A stretch of 16,214 nt of DNA from Fidelibacterota bacterium (GCA_030620575.1 JAUXEL010000019.1:1-16214), one strand, 5' to 3'; positions 1 through 7,069 are shown, numbered from the stretch's first letter. Made by a program: numbers and translations. Notes: generated by a model from the letters alone, not told the origin.

Positions 1-1266
1 AGCTTTATCGTTCCGTATATTATATTCCGAGGAAAATTCAAGTTTGAGCAGATAATCCATGACATCATTTAAGTGAATATATTCCGGATTCTGTGCAAAC
101 ACATAACGCGGGATATCGCTGCGCACAGAATCGACATATTCCAGTTTAAGTAATTTCTCACAAACTTCTGTCATAGTATTTAATCGTACACCGATAAAAT
201 CACAGAATTTATCAAGGGTTGGGATCGTTTTTCCCCGGCGATAAAATGAATTCATCCAAATCAGAAGGGCAACGCCCAAATACGCGTGAGTATAATGGGT
301 GTCTGAGCTTAAATACCCTCTATAAAGATTGGTGATCAAGCGGCGATTTTGGAATGTATACGCTACTTCTGCACCCAACAGAACGATCATCCAGGTTAAA
401 TACATCCAAATCATAAATACGGGAATTGTCGATAAGGAGCCGTAAAAACTGGTAACTGTTGTCATACGCAGAATATATAAATAAAAGAAGTTCTTTGAAA
501 ATTCCCATAAAAGCGCAGAAAATATACCGCCAATAAGGGCGCTTTTAAATAGCACTTTCGCACGTGGCATAATCATATTCAGCATTACCATTATAAAGAG
601 GGTGATCAGGAAAGGAATCAGACGGTTGTAGGTAAAGGTGACAATCCCATTTTGCTGGATCATTATATCCATGAACCCTCCGACCGGCATCAGAAAATTT
701 TTAATGTAGGTATTAGCAAGAATTAACAAGGGAGATATTGTAAAAAATATCCAAAATCCGGTTATTTTATGAAGGTAATTTCCCCCTTTTTTTACACGCC
801 AGATCTCATTAAATATACGTTCAGATATTACCAGTATGGCGGTCCCGGCAATGATCAATCCGATAATGGCAACAAGATTTACCAGACCGGTAGTGCCTAA
901 TGCGCGAAAAGCATCTCGTGAAATATTATTCTCTAACCAAAGAGCAAGTTGCTCGTGAAACTCTGGCATCAGATATGGAAATATATTATTCTCAACATAA
1001 TCAATTACCAGATTACCCAGTCCGTAAATACCGGCAATACTGAAAATTAGTACCGACATAGGAATAAGTGATAAAATCGTGACAAAGGCAAGACTGCCTG
1101 AATGCACGTGACACATATTATTGGAAAAGTCTTTTAAGGTTAGATACGTCATCCATCCGCTTTTCTGCAAAAACCGACGGAACGGTGTTGTTTTGTTCAT
1201 ATCTCGAACAAAAAAGAAATGCACAGCTTTATTTAATATATTCTCTTTTTTCTTTTCAGAAATCAT
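1..1266 (-). CDS. YihY/BrkB-family membrane protein with C-terminal winged-helix-like domain (3' end cut by window edge)
   Basis: The frame is open for 422 codons from an ATG at 1266 to the window edge and was read codon by codon without a frameshift. Six hydrophobic segments lie at about residues 57-81, 125-146, 169-186, 213-232, 241-258 and 278-301. The family hallmarks are GSLAFVTILSLIP in segment 1 and FYGSLSTIPVFMIWMYLTW followed by LLGAEVAYTFQNR around segment 6. Residues from about 325 to the edge look like the winged-helix domain fused to many family members, ending in YVFAQNPEYIHLNDV. The family was once called ribonuclease BN, but that activity belongs to another protein; its real function is unsettled. 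Position in the inner membrane is expected. No Shine-Dalgarno sequence precedes the ATG; it was chosen because a promoter-like pair lies just upstream. An ATG at 1200 is a less likely alternative. Little of the gene should be missing, since relatives with this domain are about 400-450 residues. Confidence 0.9.
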   Translation of the reverse strand, partial: MISEKKKENILNKAVHFFFVRDMNKTTPFRRFLQKSGWMTYLTLKDFSNNMCHVHSGSLAFVTILSLIPMSVLIFSIAGIYGLGNLVIDYVENNIFPYLMPEFHEQLALWLENNISRDAFRALGTTGLVNLVAIIGLIIAGTAILVISERIFNEIWRVKKGGNYLHKITGFWIFFTISPLLILANTYIKNFLMPVGGFMDIMIQQNGIVTFTYNRLIPFLITLFIMVMLNMIMPRAKVLFKSALIGGIFSALLWEFSKNFFYLYILRMTTVTSFYGSLSTIPVFMIWMYLTWMIVLLGAEVAYTFQNRRLITNLYRGYLSSDTHYTHAYLGVALLIWMNSFYRRGKTIPTLDKFCDFIGVRLNTMTEVCEKLLKLEYVDSVRSDIPRYVFAQNPEYIHLNDVMDYLLKLEFSSEYNIRNDKA

Positions 1267-1299
1267 AGTTTTAGCATTAATATTTTTATATTTCGGGTT

Positions 1300-1328
1300 A
1301 ATATAGAGATAAAAACATGAATGTTCAA
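1300..1328 (-). promoter_or_regulatory. Candidate sigma70-type promoter of the YihY/BrkB gene
   Basis: On the minus strand a -35 box TTGAAC (1323-1328, 4 of 6 consensus bases) and a -10 box TATATT (1300-1305, 5 of 6) are separated by exactly 17 bases. Transcription would start near 1293, about 27 bases before the ATG at 1266. It lies downstream of the operon terminator, so it would give the membrane-protein gene its own transcript. The assignment is by motif only. Confidence 0.5.
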
Positions 1329-1473
1329 GAAAATAGAGGACTTTAAGGATTGCTGGAATAGTTGTTTGACAGGTGAATTGACATAGGGATAAAACGTTTC
1401 ATGTTTCTATTCTTCCGGTTTTTATATTTTTACTGTTTTTTTATTACCGTAGTTCATACCTGCTCTAAAATAT

Positions 1474-1507
1474 AAAAAAACCTCTCTGCCAAAACAGAGA
1501 GGTTTTT
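1474..1507 (-). terminator. Intrinsic terminator of the ribosomal protein operon
   Basis: A perfect inverted repeat CCTCTCTG (1481-1488) / CAGAGAGG (1495-1502) with a 6-base loop is extended by A/T pairs on both sides. Read on the minus strand, the stem is followed directly by seven T (1480 down to 1474). It lies about 30 bases after the rplQ stop codon, where the alpha block should end. The plus-strand reading has only five T, so the element may also act weakly in the other direction. Confidence 0.93.
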
Positions 1508-1536
1508 CAATATTTCTAATTCTTACAGCAAAAGCA

Positions 1537-2139
1537 TTATTTTTTGCCTTTAGCAGGTTTTTCATCCGCTTTATTTTCTTCTTCGGGCTTAGCATTTGCT
1601 TTTTCTGTTTTTGTTTCTTCTTTTGTTTCAACTTCTTCAACAACTTCTTTTACATCGTCTTTAGTTGCTTTTTCAGTCGGTGTTTCTGCAGGGATATCTG
1701 TTTCTGTAGCTTTTTTTGCTGCAGATTTAGAAGCTGTTTTTTTGGCAGTTGACTTTTTCTTTTCTTTTTTACTTTCATCACCAAAGAAATCCACCAATTG
1801 TAGCAATACGACCTTGGCGGTATCATTTGGACGATAACCCAATTTGATAATACGCGTATATCCGCCCTGACGGTTCACATATGTTGGTGCAATTTCATCA
1901 AATAAAATACCTATCACTTTTTTATCACGCAGAATAGCAAATGCCAGTCGGCGTGCGTGAGTAGTTCCTTTTTTTCCGTATGTAATAAGGCGTTCAACCA
2001 ATCGACGTACTTCTTTTGCTTTTGCTTCTGTAGTTTTTATTTGTTTATGAAGAAAAACCGATGTCGCCATGTTAGATAACATAGCTTTTCTATGGCTTGC
2101 ACTGCGTCCAAGTTTTCTTCCTCGTTTTTGATGTCTCAT
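1537..2139 (-). CDS. rplQ: 50S ribosomal protein L17 with long charged C-terminal tail
   Basis: L17 is a large-subunit protein near the exit of the peptide tunnel. The family fold covers residues 1-120, from the diagnostic start MRHQKRGRKLGRSASHRKAM to GYRPNDTAKVVLLQLVDFFG. E. coli L17 is 127 residues; this one is 200. The extra 80 residues are low complexity: 124-145 is rich in Lys, Ala, Ser and Thr, 146-190 is rich in Glu, Thr and Lys, and the end is KGKK. The tail is probably disordered and exposed. The ATG at 2139 has AAGGA about 10 bases upstream and lies 13 bases after the rpoA stop. It is the last gene before the terminator, the usual place for rplQ. The tail region shows no stop or shift that would suggest misreading. 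Confidence 0.97.
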   Translation of the reverse strand: MRHQKRGRKLGRSASHRKAMLSNMATSVFLHKQIKTTEAKAKEVRRLVERLITYGKKGTTHARRLAFAILRDKKVIGILFDEIAPTYVNRQGGYTRIIKLGYRPNDTAKVVLLQLVDFFGDESKKEKKKSTAKKTASKSAAKKATETDIPAETPTEKATKDDVKEVVEEVETKEETKTEKANAKPEEENKADEKPAKGKK

Positions 2140-2152
2140 TTATCTGCGTTCC

Positions 2153-3133
2153 TTATTTATTCATATCTTTCTTGTACGGTATAACATCCATCCCAAAGCG
2201 TAATCCGAGATCATCCAGCTTTGCAACCAGTTCATTTAAGGATTTACGGCCAAAATTCTTATACCGTAACATTTCCTGTTCTTCTTTAACAACAAGATCC
2301 GAGATTTTACGGATATCTGCTGCTTGCAGACAGTTGTATGAACGTACGGAAAGTTCAAGCTCATCGATGCTGCGATCAAGCTGTTTGCGGATACGAAGTA
2401 TCTCTTCATTTACCTGTTCTTCCGGTTCAATAATGTTCTTTGATTTTAATTCTGAGAACGGATTTAAATGATTGATCATCGTATCTGCGGCATAGGAAAG
2501 CGCATTATCCGGAGTCATGGAACCATCGGTAAAAATCTCAAACGTCAATTTTTCCAAATTTTCTTTAACACCTGACTGAAGTTTTTCAACATTGAAATTT
2601 ACTTTCAGGATTGGTGAAAAAATGGAATCAATAGGGATAGTATCCACTGGAGCATCCATAGCACGATTCTTTTCCGAAGGGAAGTAACCGCGTCCGCGTC
2701 CAAACCAAATCGCCATGTCTATTTCTTTTTCTTCCTGAATATTCATAATATGAAAATTCGGATTCATAATTGTAACATTCGGATTATCCGCGTTTAGATC
2801 TTTTGCTTTGATTTCTTTTGGACCCTGTAATTTCAAACTTACTTTTACAGGTTTTGATTCTTCAAGGTCCAACTTCACCTGTTTTAAATTCAGAATGACA
2901 CTGGTAACATCTTCCAGCACACCTTCAATGGTTGAAAACTCGTGAAGTACGCTTTCAAAGCGAATAGCTGTAATTGCACAGCCCGGAACAGATGATAACA
3001 TGATTCGCCGTAAAGCATTACCTACGGTAGCACCAAACCCGCGTTCCATGGGTTCAATAGTGAATTTTCCGTAGCTGTCGGAGTAAGAATCTCGATCGAC
3101 TTTAATCTTATCCGGAATTTGAAAGTTAGGCAT
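2153..3133 (-). CDS. rpoA: DNA-directed RNA polymerase subunit alpha
   Basis: Alpha dimerises to nucleate assembly of RNA polymerase, and its C-terminal domain contacts UP-element DNA and activators. The protein has 326 residues, the usual length. The N-terminal domain (about 1-230) carries the dimerisation motif GATVGNALRRIMLSS at residues 34-48 and GRGRGYFPSEKN near 146-156. A charged linker follows at about 231-252. The C-terminal domain (about 253-320) has LELSVRSYNCLQ, where Arg264 matches the DNA-contacting Arg265 of E. coli, and NFGRKSLNEL. The ATG at 3133 has AAGGA upstream. It sits between rpsD (27-base gap) and rplQ, the standard alpha-operon order, so polymerase and ribosome synthesis are linked here. 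Confidence 0.98.
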   Translation of the reverse strand: MPNFQIPDKIKVDRDSYSDSYGKFTIEPMERGFGATVGNALRRIMLSSVPGCAITAIRFESVLHEFSTIEGVLEDVTSVILNLKQVKLDLEESKPVKVSLKLQGPKEIKAKDLNADNPNVTIMNPNFHIMNIQEEKEIDMAIWFGRGRGYFPSEKNRAMDAPVDTIPIDSIFSPILKVNFNVEKLQSGVKENLEKLTFEIFTDGSMTPDNALSYAADTMINHLNPFSELKSKNIIEPEEQVNEEILRIRKQLDRSIDELELSVRSYNCLQAADIRKISDLVVKEEQEMLRYKNFGRKSLNELVAKLDDLGLRFGMDVIPYKKDMNK

Positions 3134-3160
3134 TATTCCAATTCCTTATTTTTTTTGTTT

Positions 3161-3772
3161 TTATTTAGAATATAACTCAATAACTAATTGTTCATTAAAT
3201 TCTTCAGGAATTTCTTTACGTTCCGGAATTTGCATGAACATACCAATTAATTTTGCTTTATCAAGGGACAACCAAGATAAAGCATGGTCCCCTTTAATGC
3301 GTTTAACTGAATCAAGAATAATAGGAATACGCTTGCTTTTATCCCGGACACGGATCTCGGTATTTTCCTTTACATTAAATGAAGGAATATTAACCTTGCG
3401 ATTATTTACCAAGAAGTGACCATGGGTAACCAGTTGACGTGCGGCACGGCGTGTGGGAGCAAATCCCATGCGGTATACTACATTGTCAAGACGTGATTCC
3501 AGCATTTGTAACAGAATATGTCCTGTAATGCCTTCTTTTAAGTCAGCTTTTTTAAAATAATTTCTAAATTGTTTTTCTAAAATACCATAGGTGTATTTAA
3601 TACGTTGTTTTTCGCGCATCTGAATACCATAATCTGATAAACGTCTGCGTGAAGTGGGTCCATGTTCTCCCGGGGGATAATTTTTATTTATCCGCGTAAA
3701 CTTGGGAGATTCAAAACACGGGTAATCTAAACGACGACAGACTTTGCCTCTTGGGCCTGTAAATCTTGCCAT
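3161..3772 (-). CDS. rpsD: 30S ribosomal protein S4
   Basis: S4 is a primary binder of the 5' domain of 16S rRNA and nucleates small-subunit assembly. The protein has 203 residues. The N-terminal part runs to about 90 (YPPGEHGPTSRRRLSDYG, EKQRIKYTYG), and the S4 RNA-binding domain follows from about 93 (SRLDNVVYRMGF, TRRAARQLVTHGHFLVN), ending in VIELYSK. The start MARFTGPRGK at 3772 is set by AGGAG seven bases upstream and by similarity to the family. An in-frame upstream start near 3817 would overlap rpsK and add a non-homologous extension. The N-terminal zinc knuckle seems half lost: Cys12 and Cys19 remain, while two of the four family cysteines are Gly9 and about Phe24. In E. coli S4 represses the alpha operon, but no such leader can be recognised here. 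Confidence 0.97.
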   Translation of the reverse strand: MARFTGPRGKVCRRLDYPCFESPKFTRINKNYPPGEHGPTSRRRLSDYGIQMREKQRIKYTYGILEKQFRNYFKKADLKEGITGHILLQMLESRLDNVVYRMGFAPTRRAARQLVTHGHFLVNNRKVNIPSFNVKENTEIRVRDKSKRIPIILDSVKRIKGDHALSWLSLDKAKLIGMFMQIPERKEIPEEFNEQLVIELYSK

Positions 3773-3779
3773 GAATATT

Positions 3780-3784
3780 CTCCT
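3780..3784 (-). promoter_or_regulatory. Shine-Dalgarno site deciding the rpsD start
   Basis: AGGAG on the minus strand lies seven bases before the ATG at 3772 and overlaps the rpsK stop codon TAG (3783-3785). This favours the MARFTG start over the longer open frame that begins inside rpsK. Confidence 0.85.
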
Positions 3785-4175
3785 AAACTCTTCGACGCTT
3801 GGGTGGTCTGCACCCATTATGCGGAATCGGTGTTACATCTTTGATTGCCGTAACCTGCAATCCTGCTAATGCCAGGGAACGAATCGCCATTTCGCGTCCT
3901 CCGCCCGGGCCTTTTACTCTAACTTCTACGCGAGCTAAACCGGCATCCATTGCTTCTTCTGCGGCAAGTTGAGCTGCCTGACCTGCGGCAAATGGCGTAC
4001 TTTTACGTGACCCTTTAAAGCCAACACGACCGGCTGTTGCCCATGCAATGGTATTCCCGTATTGATCTGCGAGAGTTATTACCGTATTATTGTAAGTTGC
4101 TTTAATAAAAGCAATCCCATCCGGATCTACTTTTACTTTTCTTTTCTTACGTCTAACTTTTTGTTTTTTAGCCAA
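3783..4175 (-). CDS. rpsK: 30S ribosomal protein S11 (TTG start)
   Basis: S11 forms part of the platform of the small subunit and lines the mRNA path at the E site. The 130 residues match the family length. A basic N-terminus (residues 1-16) is followed by the core IAFIKATYNNTVITLADQYG and the signature KGPGGGREMAIRSLA near 89-103. The end, IPHNGCRPPKRRRV, includes the Asn120-Gly121 pair known to form isoaspartate in E. coli S11. The start codon is TTG: AGGAG lies six bases upstream and the resulting MAKKQK matches the usual S11 start, with no in-frame ATG nearby. The gap to rpsM is 23 bases. Confidence 0.97.
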   Translation of the reverse strand: MAKKQKVRRKKRKVKVDPDGIAFIKATYNNTVITLADQYGNTIAWATAGRVGFKGSRKSTPFAAGQAAQLAAEEAMDAGLARVEVRVKGPGGGREMAIRSLALAGLQVTAIKDVTPIPHNGCRPPKRRRV

Positions 4176-4181
4176 TTCAAT

Positions 4182-4186
4182 CTCCT
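4182..4186 (-). promoter_or_regulatory. Shine-Dalgarno site for the TTG start of rpsK
   Basis: AGGAG on the minus strand is six bases before the TTG at 4175. Good spacing and the absence of any other start codon nearby make TTG the likely initiation codon. Confidence 0.85.
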
Positions 4187-4198
4187 AGGGCTTAACTC

Positions 4199-4573
4199 TT
4201 AAATTGTGCGTTTTTTCTTGATTGCGGCCTTTTTCTTGCCTTTACGTGTTCGTGCATTATTTTTTGTATTCTGTCCACGAACCGGTAAGCCACGGCGATG
4301 CCGTACTCCGCGATAACAACCAATATCCATTAAACGTTTAATGTTCATGGTCGTTTCCGTCCTTAATGCACCCTCTACTTTATAGTCATCAGCGATAACT
4401 TTTCGAATTGAAGCAACCTGATCATCGGATAGATCTCTTACTCTGATTTCCGGATCAACCTTCGCATCAACCAAAATATGTATCGCGACTGACCGTCCAA
4501 TACCAAAAATATAGGTCAAAGAAACTTTGACTTTTTTATCTTTGGGTAAATCTACACCTGCTATACGAGCCAA
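4199..4573 (-). CDS. rpsM: 30S ribosomal protein S13 (TTG start)
   Basis: S13 sits at the head of the small subunit and makes bridges to the large subunit, near the P-site tRNA. The 124 residues are close to the usual length. The N-terminal part ARIAGVDLPKDKKVKVSLTYIFGIG is diagnostic. The basic C-terminus has CYRGVRHRRGLPVRGQNTKN near 85-104 followed by a Lys-rich tail ending in KKKRTI. The start is TTG, with AGGAGG six bases upstream, giving the normal MARIAGVDLP beginning. It follows rpmJ by 14 bases and opens the alpha block. Confidence 0.97.
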   Translation of the reverse strand: MARIAGVDLPKDKKVKVSLTYIFGIGRSVAIHILVDAKVDPEIRVRDLSDDQVASIRKVIADDYKVEGALRTETTMNIKRLMDIGCYRGVRHRRGLPVRGQNTKNNARTRKGKKKAAIKKKRTI

Positions 4574-4579
4574 TATTTA

Positions 4580-4585
4580 CCTCCT
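4580..4585 (-). promoter_or_regulatory. Shine-Dalgarno site for the TTG start of rpsM
   Basis: A full AGGAGG lies on the minus strand six bases before the TTG at 4573. This is one of the strongest ribosome binding sites in the window and it fixes a non-ATG start. Confidence 0.88.
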
Positions 4586-4587
4586 GA

Positions 4588-4701
4588 TTAACCTTGTCGT
4601 TGTTTATGTTTTTTATTGGGACAAATCACTCGGACAACGCCTTTACGACGAATAATCTTGCATTTATCACACATCTTTTTTACTGACGCTCTTACTTTCA
4701 C
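4588..4701 (-). CDS. rpmJ: 50S ribosomal protein L36 (zinc-ribbon form, GTG start)
   Basis: L36 is the smallest large-subunit protein and binds near domain II of 23S rRNA. The 37-residue product reads MKVRASVKKMCDKC then KIIRRKGVVRVICPNKKHKQ, ending in RQG. The zinc ligands of the C+ type are all present: Cys11, Cys14, Cys27 and His32. The start is GTG, with AAGGA seven bases upstream and the standard MKVRASVK beginning. It lies between infA (50-base gap) and rpsM (14-base gap), as in many non-enterobacterial genomes, rather than directly behind secY as in E. coli. Confidence 0.97.
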   Translation of the reverse strand: MKVRASVKKMCDKCKIIRRKGVVRVICPNKKHKQRQG

Positions 4702-4708
4702 GATATTA

Positions 4709-4713
4709 TCCTT
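4709..4713 (-). promoter_or_regulatory. Shine-Dalgarno site for the GTG start of rpmJ
   Basis: AAGGA on the minus strand lies seven bases before the GTG at 4701. The only in-frame ATG is at codon 10, which would remove the conserved N-terminus, so GTG is favoured. Confidence 0.82.
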
Positions 4714-4751
4714 CTTTCATTATCCATTATTTCAGGATCGTCCTTCTATGG

Positions 4752-4970
4752 TTATTTGTATCGGTATACGATACGTCCTCTTGACAAATCATATGGTGAT
4801 AATTCGAGTGAAACCTTATCTCCTGATAAAATTTTGATGTAATGCATTCTCATTTTACCTGAAATGTGCGCCAATACCTCATGATCATTTTCGAGCTTAA
4901 CCCGAAATGATGCATTGGGCAGTGTCTCAAGAATGATTCCATCCACTTTAATCGATTTTTGTTTTACCAT
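4752..4970 (-). CDS. infA: Translation initiation factor IF-1
   Basis: IF-1 binds the A site of the 30S subunit during initiation and supports IF-2 and IF-3. The product is 72 residues, the standard length, and is a single S1-like OB fold. Recognisable stretches are KVDGIILETLPNASFRVKLE (8-27), VLAHISGKMRMHYIKILSGD and the closing SPYDLSRGRIVYRYK. Only one base separates the map stop TGA from the infA ATG, and the upstream region has only a weak GGCAAG-like purine run, so translation is probably coupled to map. A 50-base gap follows before rpmJ, holding purine-rich sequence and no clear hairpin. Confidence 0.97.
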   Translation of the reverse strand: MVKQKSIKVDGIILETLPNASFRVKLENDHEVLAHISGKMRMHYIKILSGDKVSLELSPYDLSRGRIVYRYK

Positions 4971-4971
4971 A

Positions 4972-5724
4972 TCACTTGCCGTTTGTTAAAATTACAGGAC
5001 CTTTTTTTGTGATCGCCAATGTATGTTCGAAATGGGCGGAGGGTTTACGATCACGTGTGACTATTGTCCAGCCATCTGATAGCGTGCTTACTCCGGCTTT
5101 TCCCATATTCACCATTGGTTCAATGGCAATTACAAGTCCTTCTTTCAATACTATCCCACGTCCCGTTTTACCATAATTCGGGACCTGTGGATCTTCATGC
5201 AGCCGCTGACCGACACCATGTCCGACCAGATCGCGCACCACAGAATATCCCTGTAACTCCGCGTAGGTCTGAATGGCGTGGCCAATATCGGAAAGATGAT
5301 TCCCGGGATATGCTTTTTCAATTCCCAGCGCTAAACAGTGCCTTGTCACATCCATAAGATTCCGCTTATCAAACGAAATATCCCCAACCGCATAGGTACG
5401 GGCATGATCGCCGTGATAACCATGTATAAACGCTCCGCAATCAATACTGACAATGTCACCATCATGCAGAAATACATTATCGCTTGGAATTCCGTGCACC
5501 ACTTCTTCGTTACGTGAGACACAAAGGGTGGACGGAAATCCGTTATACCCTTTAAAGGAGGGTACTGCATCGTGCGAGCGAATATACTCTTCGGCCAAAG
5601 TATCAAGTTTTCGGGTAGTTGTACCGGGCTTTATCCATGCTTCTAACGTATTCAAAGTATCATGAACAACTCCACCGGCAATTCGCATTAACTCAATTTG
5701 TTCAGCCGTTTTATAATAAATCAT
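4972..5724 (-). CDS. map: Methionine aminopeptidase, type I
   Basis: This enzyme removes the initiator methionine from new proteins whose second residue is small. The protein has 250 residues and is a pita-bread fold metallopeptidase without the N-terminal zinc-finger or SH3-binding extension of type Ib/Ic forms. All five metal ligands can be placed: Asp95 (IDCG), Asp106 (HGDHARTY), His169 (LVGHGVG), Glu202 (IAIEPMV) and Glu233 (AHFEHT). His77 (VVHGIP) is the conserved catalytic-site histidine. The start ATG at 5724 has GAAGG a few bases upstream. It follows secY by 22 bases. The adk gene found between secY and map in Firmicutes is absent. Most ribosomal proteins in this operon are plausible substrates. 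Confidence 0.97.
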   Translation of the reverse strand: MIYYKTAEQIELMRIAGGVVHDTLNTLEAWIKPGTTTRKLDTLAEEYIRSHDAVPSFKGYNGFPSTLCVSRNEEVVHGIPSDNVFLHDGDIVSIDCGAFIHGYHGDHARTYAVGDISFDKRNLMDVTRHCLALGIEKAYPGNHLSDIGHAIQTYAELQGYSVVRDLVGHGVGQRLHEDPQVPNYGKTGRGIVLKEGLVIAIEPMVNMGKAGVSTLSDGWTIVTRDRKPSAHFEHTLAITKKGPVILTNGK

Positions 5725-5746
5725 CTTCGCCTTCTTGTCAATTAAC

Positions 5747-7069
5747 TTAGAAGCGTTTTCTTCCTTTGATCTTACCTGATTTCATGAAGCCATCGTAATG
5801 GCGTGAGATCAAATGGGATTCAATTTGCTGCAGTGTATCTAATGCTACACCCACCAAAATGATCACAGATGTTCCGCCAAAAAAGCTTGCCAAGGCATAA
5901 TCAATATTAAAAACCTTCATTAATACATAGGGCATAATTGCAACTAATGCCAGCATAATCGCACCCGGCAGTGTTATCCGGGTTATAATGTTATCTAAAT
6001 ATTCGGCTGTCTTTTTCCCTGGCCGAATACCGGGAATAAATCCCCCGTTCTTTTTCATATTGTCCGCTACTTCAGTCGGATTAAAAGCAATTGCCGTATA
6101 GAAGTACGCAAACATAACAATAATAATAGAGTACAATACCCAATATGGCCAATTATCTACAGTAAACCATCCGCGGTTCATCCATTCCACATTAGTGAAT
6201 AACATCCGCAATGAATTAGGTATAAAAACAATGGTTTGTGCAAAGATAATTGGCATTACGCCGGAGCTGTTCACTCGCAGCGGAATATGAGTCGACTGTC
6301 CGCCATATACTTTTCTGCCGATAACTTTTTTTGCGTATTGAACAGGAATTTTTCGTGTTCCCTGCGTCAAATAAATCACAAATCCGATCACAATAACCAG
6401 AATAATGATAAGAATGACTTCAATAAGAAGATCACGCGCACCGGCCTGAAGCATTCTAACTTCATTAGCGATGGTAGCAGGAAGCCGGGACATAATATTA
6501 ATCATAATAATTAAGGAAATTCCGTTACCAATACCGCGGTCTGTGATCTGTTCACCCAGCCACATCAGGAGAATAGTTCCCGTGATCAGCGCCACGACAG
6601 TCATTAAGGTAAATCCAAATCCGGGATGAACAACAACAGATTGATAATTTGACTGTAAATTCTGCAGATATTTAGCAACTGCCCATCCTTGCATACCAGC
6701 TAAAAATACTGTACCGTACCGGGTGATCTGTGTGATTTTACGCCGTCCTGCTTCACCTTCTTTTTTCAAGCGTTGAAAATAAGGGAAAACACTACCAAGC
6801 AAGGTAATTATAATGCTGGTACTGATGTAAGGCATAATACCCAGTGCAAAAACCGCTGCTTTTTTAAATGCGCCGCCGGCAAACATATCCCATAATCCCA
6901 GTAAGGTATTGTCCATTCCTGAGGCAGCCATTGCCAGCAGTTTTGTATCAATTCCGGGTAAGGGAACATGGGCACCGACACGACATAGAAACAAAATAAA
7001 TAGGGTAAAGAGCAGTCGTTGTCTTAATTCCTGAATTTTAAACATGGAACGAACACTTTGCAGCATCAT
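5747..7069 (-). CDS. secY: Protein translocase channel subunit SecY
   Basis: SecY is the pore of the Sec translocon in the inner membrane, working with SecE, SecG and the SecA ATPase or with the ribosome. The 440 residues match E. coli (443). Ten hydrophobic segments lie at about 16-35, 72-95, 117-137, 152-172, 180-198, 213-235, 268-290, 308-330, 365-386 and 392-410. The fourth cytoplasmic loop contains RKIPVQYAKK; the fifth contains GFIPGIRPGKKTAEYL, where Arg349 matches the functionally essential Arg357 of E. coli. GEQITDRGIGNGISLII (172-188) is a family signature. The frame opens with two ATGs at 7069 and 7066. The first forms an ATGA overlap with the rplO stop, suggesting coupled translation. 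Confidence 0.98.
   Translation of the reverse strand: MMLQSVRSMFKIQELRQRLLFTLFILFLCRVGAHVPLPGIDTKLLAMAASGMDNTLLGLWDMFAGGAFKKAAVFALGIMPYISTSIIITLLGSVFPYFQRLKKEGEAGRRKITQITRYGTVFLAGMQGWAVAKYLQNLQSNYQSVVVHPGFGFTLMTVVALITGTILLMWLGEQITDRGIGNGISLIIMINIMSRLPATIANEVRMLQAGARDLLIEVILIIILVIVIGFVIYLTQGTRKIPVQYAKKVIGRKVYGGQSTHIPLRVNSSGVMPIIFAQTIVFIPNSLRMLFTNVEWMNRGWFTVDNWPYWVLYSIIIVMFAYFYTAIAFNPTEVADNMKKNGGFIPGIRPGKKTAEYLDNIITRITLPGAIMLALVAIMPYVLMKVFNIDYALASFFGGTSVIILVGVALDTLQQIESHLISRHYDGFMKSGKIKGRKRF

Noticed and set aside
1343..1402. A 19-codon minus-strand frame starting MKRFIPMSIH with a GGAAG-like purine run upstream
   Set aside because: It lies between the operon terminator and the candidate promoter of the next gene, so it is unlikely to be transcribed well, and it resembles no known leader peptide. 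Short frames of this length are expected by chance.
1422..1643. A 73-codon minus-strand frame overlapping the end of rplQ
   Set aside because: It is another frame of the Lys/Glu-rich L17 tail and runs through the terminator hairpin; low-complexity A-rich sequence gives such open frames without coding.
1544..1837. A 97-codon plus-strand frame rich in Ser, Phe and Ala, opposite the rplQ tail
   Set aside because: It is the complement of the low-complexity L17 tail, with no homology pattern or ribosome binding site that would support a real gene.
3773..3817. A 15-residue N-terminal extension of S4 (MGADHPSVEEFRRIF)
   Set aside because: It lies within the rpsK coding end, is not part of the S4 family, and the internal ATG at 3772 has AGGAG at ideal spacing.
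5064..5606. Several open frames of 60-97 codons on both strands inside map
   Set aside because: They are shadows of the map gene, whose frame contains all five metal ligands and has clear family identity.
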